A stretch of DNA of 42,476 nucleotides from an uncultured Paracoccaceae bacterium (lineage in GTDB: Bacteria > Pseudomonadota > Alphaproteobacteria > Rhodobacterales > Rhodobacteraceae): contig CALAXT010000039.1 of NCBI GenBank assembly GCA_937895435.1, positions 1-42,476 on the forward strand, in the 5' to 3' direction. This document shows positions 29,325 to 36,896 of this stretch, in pieces. A program made the translations under genes and the position numbers. How positions within the stretch are numbered: the stretch's first letter is position 1; every line of letters begins with the position of its first letter. The notes under the pieces were generated by a model. That model did no database searches. It saw only the letters and a list, made by a program, of their open reading frames with translations, and was not told the origin of the DNA.

Positions 29325-30680
29325 ATGTCAATCAGCACGATCCTTCTTGCCGCAGGCCAAGGCACGCGCATGAATTCCGACCTGCCCAAGGTGTTGCACC
29401 GCATCGCGGGCGCCCCGCTGGTGGCCCATGCGCTGCGGGTGGCCAATATGCTGGACCCCGCGCGGATGATTGTGGTGACAGGCTTTGGCGCTGATGCCGT
29501 GGCCCGCGCTGTCGCATGGCATGCCCCCCAAGCAGAGATTGTCCATCAGCCCGAGCAGCGGGGCACCGCCCATGCCGTAGCCCAAGCCGCACCGCTTTTG
29601 GCCGATTTTGATGGCGATGCAGTGGTGCTTTACGGCGATACGCCCTTTGTCAGTGCCGAAACCTTGGAACGGCTGCAAGCTGCTCGGTGCGACTTTGATT
29701 TGGTTGTTTTGGGGTTTGAGGCCGCAGACCCTGCCCGTTATGGCCGTTTGGTGATGGCGGGTGACTCATTGCAGCGAATTGTTGAATTCAAAGATGCCAC
29801 CACCGAAGAGCGCGCCATTACGCTGTGCAATTCTGGGGTGGTTTGTGCGCAAGCGCAGGTGTTGTTTGACTTGGTAGAGCGCGTTGAAAACAATAATGCC
29901 GCGGGCGAATATTATCTGACCGACATCGTGGCATTGGCGCGGGCGCAGGGCTTGCGCGCAGGTGTCGTGTGCTGCGATCAGGCTGAGACGCTGGGCATCA
30001 ACACGCGCACTGAGTTGGCCGAGGCCGAGGCCACATTTCAGGCCCGTGCCCGTGCAAACGCTTTGGAAAATGGTGTCACGCTCAGTGCGCCAGACACCGT
30101 GATTTTTGCGATAGATACCGAAATTGGCCGCGATGCGATCATCGGCCCGCATGTGGTCTTTGGCCCCGGTGTCACAATTGAAAGTGGCGCCGAGGTTCGC
30201 GCGTTTTGCGATTTAGAGGGGTGCCACATCAGCCGTGGCGCTGTGGTGGGCCCCTTTGCCAGGCTGCGCCCCGGCGCAGAGCTGGCTGAAGATGTGCGGG
30301 TGGGCAATTTTGTCGAAATCAAGAACGCCGTTGTTGATGAGGGCGCCAAGATCAATCACCTGAGCTATGTCGGCGATGCCCATGTTGGGGAACACGCAAA
30401 TATCGGTGCAGGCACGGTGACCTGCAACTATGATGGGGTGTTCAAACACCGCACCGAAATTGGCGCGCGCGCCTTTATCGGCTCTGACACGATGTTGGTG
30501 GCGCCAGTGCGGGTCGGGGCTGGGGCGATGACGGCGTCGGGCTCAGTGGTGACACGCGATGTGCCGGATGGGGCGATGGCGATCGGACGTGCCCGCCAAG
30601 ATAACAAACCAGGGCTGGCCACACGACTTTTTGACCGGCTGCGCGCCCTGAAATCTGCCGCCCAAAAGGAACAAAGCTGA
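29325..30680 (+). CDS. glmU: Bifunctional GlmU: N-acetylglucosamine-1-phosphate uridyltransferase / glucosamine-1-phosphate acetyltransferase
   Basis: GlmU carries out the last two steps of UDP-GlcNAc synthesis for peptidoglycan and lipopolysaccharide. The 451-aa protein starts with the nucleotidyltransferase loop LLAAGQGTRMNSDLPKVLH (7-25; Arg15 and Lys22). The C-terminal half is a left-handed beta-helix with hexapeptide repeats and the acetyltransferase segment INHLSYVGDAHVGEHANIGAG, whose His is the catalytic base. The ATG at 29325 is chosen because homology begins with SISTILLAAG; an upstream in-frame start at 29268 is not supported. The stop overlaps the glmS start by 1 bp. Confidence 0.96.
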   Translation: MSISTILLAAGQGTRMNSDLPKVLHRIAGAPLVAHALRVANMLDPARMIVVTGFGADAVARAVAWHAPQAEIVHQPEQRGTAHAVAQAAPLLADFDGDAVVLYGDTPFVSAETLERLQAARCDFDLVVLGFEAADPARYGRLVMAGDSLQRIVEFKDATTEERAITLCNSGVVCAQAQVLFDLVERVENNNAAGEYYLTDIVALARAQGLRAGVVCCDQAETLGINTRTELAEAEATFQARARANALENGVTLSAPDTVIFAIDTEIGRDAIIGPHVVFGPGVTIESGAEVRAFCDLEGCHISRGAVVGPFARLRPGAELAEDVRVGNFVEIKNAVVDEGAKINHLSYVGDAHVGEHANIGAGTVTCNYDGVFKHRTEIGARAFIGSDTMLVAPVRVGAGAMTASGSVVTRDVPDGAMAIGRARQDNKPGLATRLFDRLRALKSAAQKEQS

Positions 30681-32500
30681 TGTGCGGTATTGTTGGGGTT
30701 CTTGGAAACCATGAAGCTGCGCCGATCTTGGTTGAGGCTTTAAAACGGCTGGAATACCGCGGTTACGATTCCGCAGGTATTGCAACAGTTTACAAGGGCC
30801 ACCTGGCCCGGCGGCGTGCTGTGGGAAAGTTGGTGAACCTGTCAGATCTGCTGGTGCATGATCCATTGGCTGGCAAGGCGGGTATTGGGCACACGCGCTG
30901 GGCCACACATGGCCAAGCCAGTGTTGAAAATGCCCACCCCCATCGTGCGGGGTCAGTGGCAGTTGTGCACAATGGTATCATTGAAAATTTCCGCGACTTG
31001 CATGCCGAACTGGCCCAAGATGGTATGGTGTTTGAATCGCAAACCGATACCGAAACCATCGTGGGGTTGGCTGCACACTATCTGGCACACGGGCTGCCTC
31101 CCTTGGCCGCCGTGCAGGCCACAATCGCCAGGCTTCAGGGCGCATTTGCGCTGTGTTTCTTGTTTCAAGGTCACGAAAACTTGCTGATTGCCGCACGCAA
31201 AGGATCACCCTTGGCCATTGGTTTTGGCGTGGGCGAAATTTTTGTGGGATCAGATGCCATTGCTTTGGCACCGATGACCGATCAGATCACCTATCTTGAA
31301 GAAGGTGATGTGGCCGTGCTCACCCGGCAGGGTGCGCAAATTTTCGATGCAACAGGGCTGCAGGTTTTGCGCTCCGTGGAAACCATCAAAACCGAAGACA
31401 CCGTGATCGAAAAGGCAGGTCACCGCCATTTCATGGCAAAAGAAATTGCCGAGCAACCCCGGGTGCTGGGTGAAACGCTGGCCCGCTATCTGGGGCCCGA
31501 GGGCAAAACGCTGGCCATGCCAGAAAATCTGGATTTCAGCCACTGTGATCGTTTGACCATGGTGGCCTGCGGCACTGCCTCTTATGCCTGTATGGTTGCA
31601 AAATACTGGTTTGAACAGCTGGCCCGGCTGCCTGTTGAGGTCGATATTGCGTCTGAATTTCGCTATCGTGATCCGGTCTTGGGGCCGGACAATATGGCGC
31701 TTTTTGTCAGCCAATCAGGCGAAACCGCCGATACGCTGGCGGCGTTGCGCCATGCCAAAGGCCACGTGGGACAAGTTTTATCGGTGGTCAATGTGGCCAC
31801 CAGCACGATTGCGCGGGAAAGTGATTTGGTTGTGCCAACATTCGCCGGTGTTGAGGTCGGTGTGGCCTCGACCAAAGCGTTTACCTGCCAGTTGACTGTG
31901 TTGGCGTTGATGGCGCTGTCGGCGGGCGTGCAACGCGGCCACATATCACCAGAAACACTGGCCCAACATTTGGCTGATCTGCGCCAACTGCCCGGAATTA
32001 TGAACCATGCGCTGCGGCTTGGCCCCCAAATCGCGGACATCGCAGCAAAGCTGGCCGAGGCACAAGATATTTTGTTTCTGGGCCGGGGCGCCATGTTCCC
32101 GATGGCGCTTGAAGGGGCCCTAAAGCTGAAAGAAATCAGCTATATCCATGCCGAAGGCTATGCCAGTGGTGAACTGAAACATGGCCCAATCGCGCTGATT
32201 GATCGTATGGTGCCGGTGATCGTCATGGCACCACGCGATGGGCTTTTTGAAAAGACCGTATCCAACATGCAAGAGGTCATGGCCCGCAACGGCCAAGTCG
32301 TGTTGATCAGCGATGCCCAAGGGCTGGCCGAGGCTGCAAGTGGTGCTTGGCAGGTGTTGGAAATGCCAAATGTGCCACCGCTGTTGGGCCCCATTCTTTA
32401 TGCGCTGCCGGCGCAGCTTTTGGCCTATCACACCGCCGTTGCCAAAGGCACGGATGTCGATCAACCCCGCAACCTGGCAAAATCGGTGACCGTCGAATGA
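30680..32500 (+). CDS. glmS: Glutamine--fructose-6-phosphate aminotransferase (GlmS)
   Basis: GlmS makes glucosamine-6-phosphate from fructose-6-phosphate and glutamine, the committed step of amino-sugar synthesis. It is 606 aa. The N-terminal Ntn amidotransferase domain starts MCGIVGVLG with Cys2 as nucleophile, and GHTRWATHG follows. Two SIS sugar-isomerase domains come after it (ACGTASYAC and SQSGETADTL in the first). The C-terminus RNLAKSVTVE is conserved. There is no sign of a glmS ribozyme upstream: the start overlaps glmU by 1 bp (TGATG). Confidence 0.97.
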   Translation: MCGIVGVLGNHEAAPILVEALKRLEYRGYDSAGIATVYKGHLARRRAVGKLVNLSDLLVHDPLAGKAGIGHTRWATHGQASVENAHPHRAGSVAVVHNGIIENFRDLHAELAQDGMVFESQTDTETIVGLAAHYLAHGLPPLAAVQATIARLQGAFALCFLFQGHENLLIAARKGSPLAIGFGVGEIFVGSDAIALAPMTDQITYLEEGDVAVLTRQGAQIFDATGLQVLRSVETIKTEDTVIEKAGHRHFMAKEIAEQPRVLGETLARYLGPEGKTLAMPENLDFSHCDRLTMVACGTASYACMVAKYWFEQLARLPVEVDIASEFRYRDPVLGPDNMALFVSQSGETADTLAALRHAKGHVGQVLSVVNVATSTIARESDLVVPTFAGVEVGVASTKAFTCQLTVLALMALSAGVQRGHISPETLAQHLADLRQLPGIMNHALRLGPQIADIAAKLAEAQDILFLGRGAMFPMALEGALKLKEISYIHAEGYASGELKHGPIALIDRMVPVIVMAPRDGLFEKTVSNMQEVMARNGQVVLISDAQGLAEAASGAWQVLEMPNVPPLLGPILYALPAQLLAYHTAVAKGTDVDQPRNLAKSVTVE

Positions 32501-33213
32501 CCCCCCAAGATGCATTGTCAGCCATTGCCGCGCTGGCACCCACACAAAGCGCCGCACTTGAGGCCCCAAATACCAGCACAAAGTCGGGTGTGCCTGCAGC
32601 CGATCTTGACCTTTTGGTACGAGATTGGCGCGCCACACTTGATTTGGAAACGCGTACAAGCCTGGCCGATGCGCTGTGGCAAACGCCTTTGGAAGAAGCG
32701 CGCGTTGCTGCGGCCAAATTGCTGACACAGGCGCGCATCCGTCCAGATGACAGCGCCGTTTGGCAACGTATTGCAGATTGGAGCAGTGATCTGAACAGCC
32801 GCGCCACGGCGGACGCGCTGGCCATCGCGGGGCAAAAGCGGCTGGTGGCTGACCCAAGCAGACTGGATCAGATGTCAAACTGGGCCACCGTCCCCAACCC
32901 ATGGGTGCGACGGGCACTTTTTGTGATGACCCTGCCGTGGGCTGCGATGCGCAATCCAAAGCCGCAAGATCTGGATGTGCAAGCACAGGTGATCGTATGG
33001 GCCACTGCACTGGCCCGGGACCCATCCGCGGTCGTGCAAACGGCACTGGGGGCTTGGGTGATTGGACTGACACGCCATGATCCAGCACAGGTGCAAGCGT
33101 TTATGACAGAACACGGTGCGGGTCTGCCGCGACATATTCGCGACGACATCACCAAAGCACTGCAACGAAATACCCCCAACTTGGCCCTTGCCTCGGGGCC
33201 CAGCCTTGCCTAG
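32497..33213 (+). CDS. AlkD-like DNA alkylation repair (HEAT-repeat) protein
   Basis: A 238-aa all-helical protein that resembles the AlkD/DNA alkylation repair family, with helical pairs such as TRTSLADALWQTPLEEARVAAAKLL and NWATVPNPWVRRALFVMTLPW. AlkD-type glycosylases remove bulky or cationic alkylated bases. The family includes many members without shown activity, so catalysis here is not assured. It overlaps the glmS stop by 4 bp (ATGA) and lies 9 bp before moaA. An in-frame extension to 32347 would overlap glmS by 150 bp and is rejected. Confidence 0.75.
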   Translation: MTPQDALSAIAALAPTQSAALEAPNTSTKSGVPAADLDLLVRDWRATLDLETRTSLADALWQTPLEEARVAAAKLLTQARIRPDDSAVWQRIADWSSDLNSRATADALAIAGQKRLVADPSRLDQMSNWATVPNPWVRRALFVMTLPWAAMRNPKPQDLDVQAQVIVWATALARDPSAVVQTALGAWVIGLTRHDPAQVQAFMTEHGAGLPRHIRDDITKALQRNTPNLALASGPSLA

Positions 33214-33222
33214 CTTGCGCCT

Positions 33223-34263
33223 ATGACAGCCAATATGCCCCCCCCGACCCTTTCCGCAGCGCAAGCCCCGCTGATCGATCCCTTTGCACGCGCGATCGAC
33301 TATTTGCGGGTGTCCGTGACGGATCGTTGTGATTTTCGGTGCCTCTATTGCATGTCGGAGAACATGACTTTTCTGCCCAAGGCAGAGCTGTTGACGCTGG
33401 AAGAACTTGATCGTCTGTGCAGCGCCTTTGTCACGCTGGGTGTCAAAAAATTGCGCATCACCGGCGGAGAACCGCTGGTGCGACGCGGGATCATGACGTT
33501 TTTTGAACGGATGGCGCGCCACCTGCAAAGCGGTGCCCTGCGTGAGCTGACGCTGACAACGAACGGGTCACAATTGCGCAAATATGCGGCCGATTTGGCC
33601 GCATTGGGTGTGCGCCGGATCAATGTATCGCTCGACACGCTTGATGCCGATAAATTCGCCCAAGTGACACGCTGGGGCCGGTTAGACCAAGTGCTTGATG
33701 GAATCGCAGCCGCAAAAGAAGCGGGATTGCGGGTGAAAATCAACGCCGTTGCGTTGAAAGGTTTCAACGAAGACGAGCTTTTTACGCTGGTCGATTGGTG
33801 CGCGGCGCAAGATCATGATTTGACCTTTATTGAGGTCATGCCCATGGGTGATCTGGGCAATGAGGATCGTCTGGACCAATACTGGCCGCTCAGTGCGCTG
33901 CGTGCCCGCTTGGCCGAGCGGTTTACCCTGGTTGATCTGGCTGAACGCAGCGGCGGGCCAGCACGCTATGTGCAATTGACACAAAGCGGCCAAAAGATTG
34001 GGTTTATCACGCCGCTCACACATAATTTTTGTGAAAGCTGCAACCGTGTGCGCCTGACCTGCACGGGCGAGCTGTACATGTGTCTGGGCCAAGAAGACAT
34101 GGCCGATCTACGCGCCCCCATGCGCGCAAGCCCCGATGATGTATTGCTGCAAGACGCCATTCGCGCAGCAATTGCCCGCAAGCCGAAAGGGCATGATTTC
34201 GATTATTCCCGGCAAAACGTGGCAGGTCAAATGACCCGCCACATGAGCCACACCGGCGGCTGA
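33223..34263 (+). CDS. moaA: GTP 3',8-cyclase (MoaA, molybdenum cofactor synthesis)
   Basis: A radical SAM enzyme that converts GTP to 3',8-cyclo-GTP in the first step of molybdopterin synthesis with MoaC. The 346-aa protein has the SAM-cluster motif Cys36-X3-Cys40-X2-Cys43 (CDFRCLYC), the glycine motif ITGGEPL (79-85), and the C-terminal second cluster ligands Cys270, Cys273 and Cys287. The protein ends in Gly-Gly, the tail required for activity in MoaA. No other moa gene is in the window. It appears to be the last gene of the glmU operon. Confidence 0.96.
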   Translation: MTANMPPPTLSAAQAPLIDPFARAIDYLRVSVTDRCDFRCLYCMSENMTFLPKAELLTLEELDRLCSAFVTLGVKKLRITGGEPLVRRGIMTFFERMARHLQSGALRELTLTTNGSQLRKYAADLAALGVRRINVSLDTLDADKFAQVTRWGRLDQVLDGIAAAKEAGLRVKINAVALKGFNEDELFTLVDWCAAQDHDLTFIEVMPMGDLGNEDRLDQYWPLSALRARLAERFTLVDLAERSGGPARYVQLTQSGQKIGFITPLTHNFCESCNRVRLTCTGELYMCLGQEDMADLRAPMRASPDDVLLQDAIRAAIARKPKGHDFDYSRQNVAGQMTRHMSHTGG

Positions 34264-34285
34264 GCCATCTAAAAACGGCGCAGGG

Positions 34286-34341
34286 GCGAGCAAGTCCTGT
34301 TGATAAAGACCTGTCCATCACCAAAGGTGGTGGCTGCTCGC
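34286..34341 (+). other. Structured intergenic RNA-like element after moaA
   Basis: The outer arms GCGAGCA (34286-34292) and TGCTCGC (34335-34341) are perfect complements. Next to the 3' arm lies a tight inner hairpin, CCATCACC (34315-34322) and GGTGGTGG (34326-34333), with an AAA loop and one wobble pair. Together they could fold as a two-stem RNA 22 bp after the moaA stop. There is no U-tract, so a simple intrinsic terminator is unlikely. It could be a 3' stabiliser or small RNA. The rest of 34264-34519 shows only anonymous minus-strand frames and a 6-bp hairpin (34489-34508) beyond the DUF3309 stop. Confidence 0.35.
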
Positions 34342-34519
34342 ATGTAAAAGATGCGGATGACCCGTGATATTAGATTTGTCACGGGCTTTGCCAGAGCCGC
34401 ATCTGCCACGTGCATAAACGCCGAATTGCCCCCAACCATGAGACCGATGCCATGATGACACGCCCCGTGAGCCGCAGCCATCGCACACACGGCAGTCGGT
34501 CATGCCGTCAAGCTGTGCG

Positions 34520-34684
34520 CTACAGGCGACCAAGCAGCATCAGCACCACAACGATGATCAAAATGACACCAATGACACCAACGCCACTATGGCCAAAGCC
34601 GTACCCATAGCCACCAAAGCGGCCACTAAATCCACCAAGCAAAAAAATAACAAGTATGATAAGAAGGATAGTACCCAATGACAT
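34520..34684 (-). CDS. DUF3309 small hydrophobic membrane protein
   Basis: A 54-aa protein with two hydrophobic helices (MSLGTILLIILVIFLLGGF at the start and VIGVILIIVVVLMLLGRL at the end) around a Gly/Tyr/Phe-rich loop (SGRFGGYGYGFGHSG). This is the DUF3309 pattern, common in Proteobacteria and of unknown function. The ATG at 34684 has a very good ribosome-binding site, AGGAGG. A longer in-frame start at 34825 would translate the upstream 21-bp tandem repeat and an FNR-like site, so it is rejected. It is transcribed alone, convergent with moaA. Confidence 0.85.
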   Translation of the reverse strand: MSLGTILLIILVIFLLGGFSGRFGGYGYGFGHSGVGVIGVILIIVVVLMLLGRL

Positions 34685-34744
34685 GGTCGTGCCTCCTGGT
34701 TTTATCCGCCCGCCTTGTGCAGGCAGCCTGTGAAGTGTCACACT

Positions 34745-34786
34745 CATTTCCTTCACAAGATCAGACATTTTCTTCACAAGATCAGA
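34745..34786 (-). repeat. Tandem 21-bp repeat upstream of the DUF3309 gene
   Basis: Two adjacent 21-bp units, which read TCTGATCTTGTGAAG plus six bases on the minus strand (34786-34766 and 34765-34745), differ at one position. The 21-bp period is two helical turns, so a protein would meet both copies on the same face of the DNA. They lie 61-102 bp upstream of the DUF3309 start, in its probable promoter or leader. A related inverted CTTCACA occurs just downstream. Confidence 0.7.
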
Positions 34787-34811
34787 TTGGCCCCGACACA
34801 CGTTATGCGCG

Positions 34812-34825
34812 ATGATCCACATCAA
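34812..34825. promoter_or_regulatory. FNR/FnrL-like box upstream of the DUF3309 gene
   Basis: On the minus strand the site reads TTGAT-GTGG-ATCAT, matching nine of ten positions of the FNR consensus TTGAT-N4-ATCAA. Its centre is about 134 bp upstream of the DUF3309 ATG. It would suit activation of a start site near 34777, within the tandem repeat. Direct evidence is the motif only; the presence of an FnrL protein in this organism is inferred from the group. Confidence 0.45.
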
Positions 34826-35151
34826 GTGGATACGCTTATCACGGATATATTCCGAGCCAGTATCAGCACGCGTGCCTCTTGGGTTTTCTGATTATGGGAT
34901 CATTTGATCAGCGTTCTAGAGTATACGATCAGCGGGTCAGAAAAACGCGCGCCCGATGCCCCGCCGATTGCGGTTAAAATCATCCAGAGCATTCAGCAGC
35001 GCGACTGCACACTCATGGCCAAAGCCATCCACCATGTAGACATCTCTAAGGTGATGCTGACTGCATGCACGCCCCCCGGCACGCCGGACTGCCGCCGCCC
35101 CCTGTCAACCAGTTTGGGCGGTTTTTGCTCCGCAGATGTTGAATGGCACTG
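34826..35151. other. Non-coding stretch between the DUF3309 gene and the CIA30 gene
   Basis: No gene is supported here. A plus-strand TTG frame (34904-35305) has no family resemblance, runs into the CIA30 gene on the other strand, and has poor coding character. Two GATCAGCG copies start 21 bp apart (34906 and 34927). CCGCCC (35095-35100) and GGGCGG (35116-35121), followed by five T residues, could make a weak plus-strand terminator with a 15-nt loop. Base composition is uneven compared with the flanking genes. Confidence 0.4.
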
Positions 35152-35171
35152 CGCACGGACGCAAGCGTGCG
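35152..35171 (-). terminator. Hairpin after the CIA30 gene
   Basis: CGCACG (35152-35157) and CGTGCG (35166-35171) form a 6-bp stem with an 8-nt loop 12 bp after the stop codon of the minus-strand CIA30 gene. There is no U-tract, so termination strength is doubtful. Confidence 0.3.
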
Positions 35172-35183
35172 ACGGCAATGCTA

Positions 35184-35654
35184 TCAATGATAAAGGCGTG
35201 TGCGGGCGATCGCCACTTCGGCATGAAAAACACGGCCAATTGCCACAATTCCAATGCGTCGCAGTCGCGCCCGATCAAATGTCACGTCTGTCTTATGGGC
35301 GGTGAGCGTTGCAAACGGCACGTGCAGGGTTTGCCAGGTGCCGTTTGTCGAAATCTCACTGCGAAATGATTGCCATGGGCGGGTCAGTTGATCGGTACGC
35401 AACCGGATATCATAACTTTCGCCATTTCCCCATAAATCAAGCGCCACACCATCCCAAGCGCTTGCGTCAAAGCAGCCGCCATCAGGACACAGATCAAAGT
35501 TGATCTGCACAAAACCACCGTTGTTTGCCAGCGAAACGTCACCGCGCAAAACTGTAGCCATGCGGCCATGAAAAAGCTCATGCGACATGTGGCCCTGGGA
35601 CACCCCCCCCATGACAGTGTCAGCGGCAAATTTCCATCTTGGGTCAAGATCCAT
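35184..35654 (-). CDS. CIA30-domain protein (complex I intermediate-associated protein 30 family)
   Basis: A 156-aa protein that is nearly all a CIA30 (NDUFAF1-like) galactose-binding-type beta-sandwich domain. Recognisable segments are FAADTVMGGVSQGHM near the start, GDVSLANNGGFVQINFDL, WDGVALDLWGNGESYDIRLR and the WQSFRSEI strand. The mitochondrial homologue assists complex I assembly, but bacterial members have no proven role. The start at the ATG at 35654 gives MDLDPRWKFAADTVMGG; an upstream in-frame start at 35780 would read through repeat copy 2 and is unlikely. It lies downstream of the usp gene on the same strand with a 179-bp space that contains the repeat. Confidence 0.8.
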   Translation of the reverse strand: MDLDPRWKFAADTVMGGVSQGHMSHELFHGRMATVLRGDVSLANNGGFVQINFDLCPDGGCFDASAWDGVALDLWGNGESYDIRLRTDQLTRPWQSFRSEISTNGTWQTLHVPFATLTAHKTDVTFDRARLRRIGIVAIGRVFHAEVAIARTRLYH

Positions 35655-35749
35655 ATTGGTTTGGGTATTGTGTTGGACTTGGTTGCGCAAGGATGGACGC
35701 GGATGGCCTGGGGCACTGGCACAAATTTCGTGCAGAACGGGATTGATGG

Positions 35750-35812
35750 GCCAGAGCGGTGGGCTGTCTGCCCCCCGCACCCCCCGAGGATATTTGAAAA
35801 CGAAAGAAAGCG
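35750..35812 (+). repeat. Roseobacter-type GC-rich hairpin repeat, copy 2
   Basis: GCGGTGGGC (35756-35764) and GCCCCCCGC (35770-35778) form a 9-bp stem with one T/C mismatch around the same TGTCT loop as copy 1, followed by CCCCCCGAGGATATTT and AACGAAAG. Stem bases differ between the copies while pairing is largely kept, which points to a conserved RNA or DNA hairpin. It starts right after the stop of the minus-strand usp gene (22 bp away), the same placement as copy 1 relative to its gene. Confidence 0.7.
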
Positions 35813-35833
35813 GAGGAGGCCGCTTTCTTTTTG

Positions 35834-36673
35834 CTAGTGCGCCATGAAGACGGGCACAGTGGCTGTTTCAAGCATGCCACGCGTGGCCCCCCCCAGAATT
35901 GCCTCACGCAGACGCGCATGGCCATAGCCACCGATAACCACCATGTCTGCGTTGATGTCAGAGACATGGCGATTCAGGATGTCGCTGGTTTGAGGCAGTG
36001 TTTTGGCCAAAGTGGCCACGTCGGCGTGCACGCCATGACGCGCCAGCATTTGACTGAGTGCACCACCCGGGTCTGAGCGTTCAGGGCTGTGGCGGGGCGG
36101 GTCGATCACAGTGATGGTGACGGCAGAGGCGCCACGCAAAATTGGCAAAGCCGCACGGACGGCGCGCATGGCCACCTGGCTTTCATCCCAACCAATCAAG
36201 ATCCGCTGACCAAAGTTTTCTGAAAGCCCGGTTTTGGGCAGGACAAGGATGGGGGCATGGGCTTCAAAGAGCGTCGCCTCAAGCACGGCTTCGGCCTCGG
36301 GTTGGCCAGTGTGCGCATAGGGTTGCGGCAGCAAAACCAAATCAGCAAAGCGCGCGCGGCTGCTGACGACATAACCGATGGCCCCCATTTGTGCGATCAT
36401 ACTTTCCGCCGACCAGCGAATGTCTTCGCGGGCCAACCGGGTGCGGGCTGCGACCTCGAGGGTGTTGGCATGATCTTGGGCTGCATCGAGCATGGCCTGA
36501 ATCGCGACGCCAGAAGTGCCTGCGTAGAAATAGCCCGCCTGCGTTTGATCAACGCCCAAGCAGAGCACTTCAAGATGGGCATCTTGTTGGCGCGCCATTT
36601 CGATGGCAGCCGCAAGAGCAGTTTCTAGCTGATCGGGATGGGTCAGAATTGTCAGAAGCGATTTATAGGCCAT
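35834..36673 (-). CDS. Tandem-domain universal stress protein
   Basis: A cytoplasmic protein of 279 aa built from two UspA-like domains. The second ends with the nucleotide-binding pattern VVIGGYGHARLREAILGGATRGML (around residues 246-269), close to G-X2-G-X9-G(S/T). The first domain is more divergent and lacks a full copy of this motif. It is transcribed divergently from ccoN, and the only FNR-type box in the intervening DNA lies 87 bp upstream of its start. Usp genes next to cbb3 oxidase genes are frequent in Rhodobacterales, which fits an oxygen-limited stress role. Confidence 0.88.
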   Translation of the reverse strand: MAYKSLLTILTHPDQLETALAAAIEMARQQDAHLEVLCLGVDQTQAGYFYAGTSGVAIQAMLDAAQDHANTLEVAARTRLAREDIRWSAESMIAQMGAIGYVVSSRARFADLVLLPQPYAHTGQPEAEAVLEATLFEAHAPILVLPKTGLSENFGQRILIGWDESQVAMRAVRAALPILRGASAVTITVIDPPRHSPERSDPGGALSQMLARHGVHADVATLAKTLPQTSDILNRHVSDINADMVVIGGYGHARLREAILGGATRGMLETATVPVFMAH

Positions 36674-36721
36674 TGCAAGGTTCCCCCGGTGAGAGGCCCA
36701 CAGGCGGTTGGCTGCGGGCTT

Positions 36722-36740
36722 TGATATTGCAGTGGTATCA
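36722..36740. promoter_or_regulatory. Inverted repeat between usp and ccoN
   Basis: TGATA-N9-TATCA (36722-36740) is a perfect dyad in the divergent usp/ccoN control region, 20 bp from the FNR-like box. Its minus-strand half TGATAC is near where the -10 of usp would be if the FNR box activates it. No regulator is known for this spacing. Confidence 0.25.
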
Positions 36741-36759
36741 GCTGAGGGGATGGGAAGAC

Positions 36760-36773
36760 TTGACCTGAATCAA
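36760..36773 (+). promoter_or_regulatory. FNR/FnrL box for the ccoNOQP operon, possibly shared with usp
   Basis: TTGAC-CTGA-ATCAA matches nine of ten positions of the FNR consensus TTGAT-N4-ATCAA. It is 130 bp upstream of the ccoN GTG. With a class II position (-41.5) transcription would start near 36808 and leave a leader of about 90 nt. Cytochrome cbb3 operons are classic FnrL targets in Rhodobacter, so both sequence and context agree. No strong -10 follows it. Confidence 0.65.
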
Positions 36774-36896
36774 AGCATCATCGGCCAGCGCCGGGCATGG
36801 CTGGACCACAGAGTGAAACGATTGGGCGCACAGCGCCCCCAAGATGCCCAAAGCGCGATCTGCGCCAAAAAGGTAAAAGAAGAGAAAGGGACGAAG

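Noticed and set aside
30600-30680. glmS ribozyme or riboswitch before glmS
   Set aside because: The glmS start overlaps the glmU stop, so there is no leader to hold one.
32120-33088. Minus-strand ORF of 322 codons
   Set aside because: It is antisense to the glmS end and the AlkD-like gene, with no recognisable domain.
34269-34490. Minus-strand ORF of 73 codons beyond the DUF3309 gene
   Set aside because: No recognisable motif, no good start signal, and it covers the structured element after moaA.
34906-34934. GATCAGCG direct repeat with 21-bp period
   Set aside because: Only 8 bp long and not linked to a gene start; could be chance, although the period equals that of the nearby tandem repeat.
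34904-35305. Plus-strand ORF of 133 codons in the gap after the DUF3309 gene
   Set aside because: TTG start, no ribosome-binding site, no family features, and it runs into the CIA30 gene on the opposite strand.
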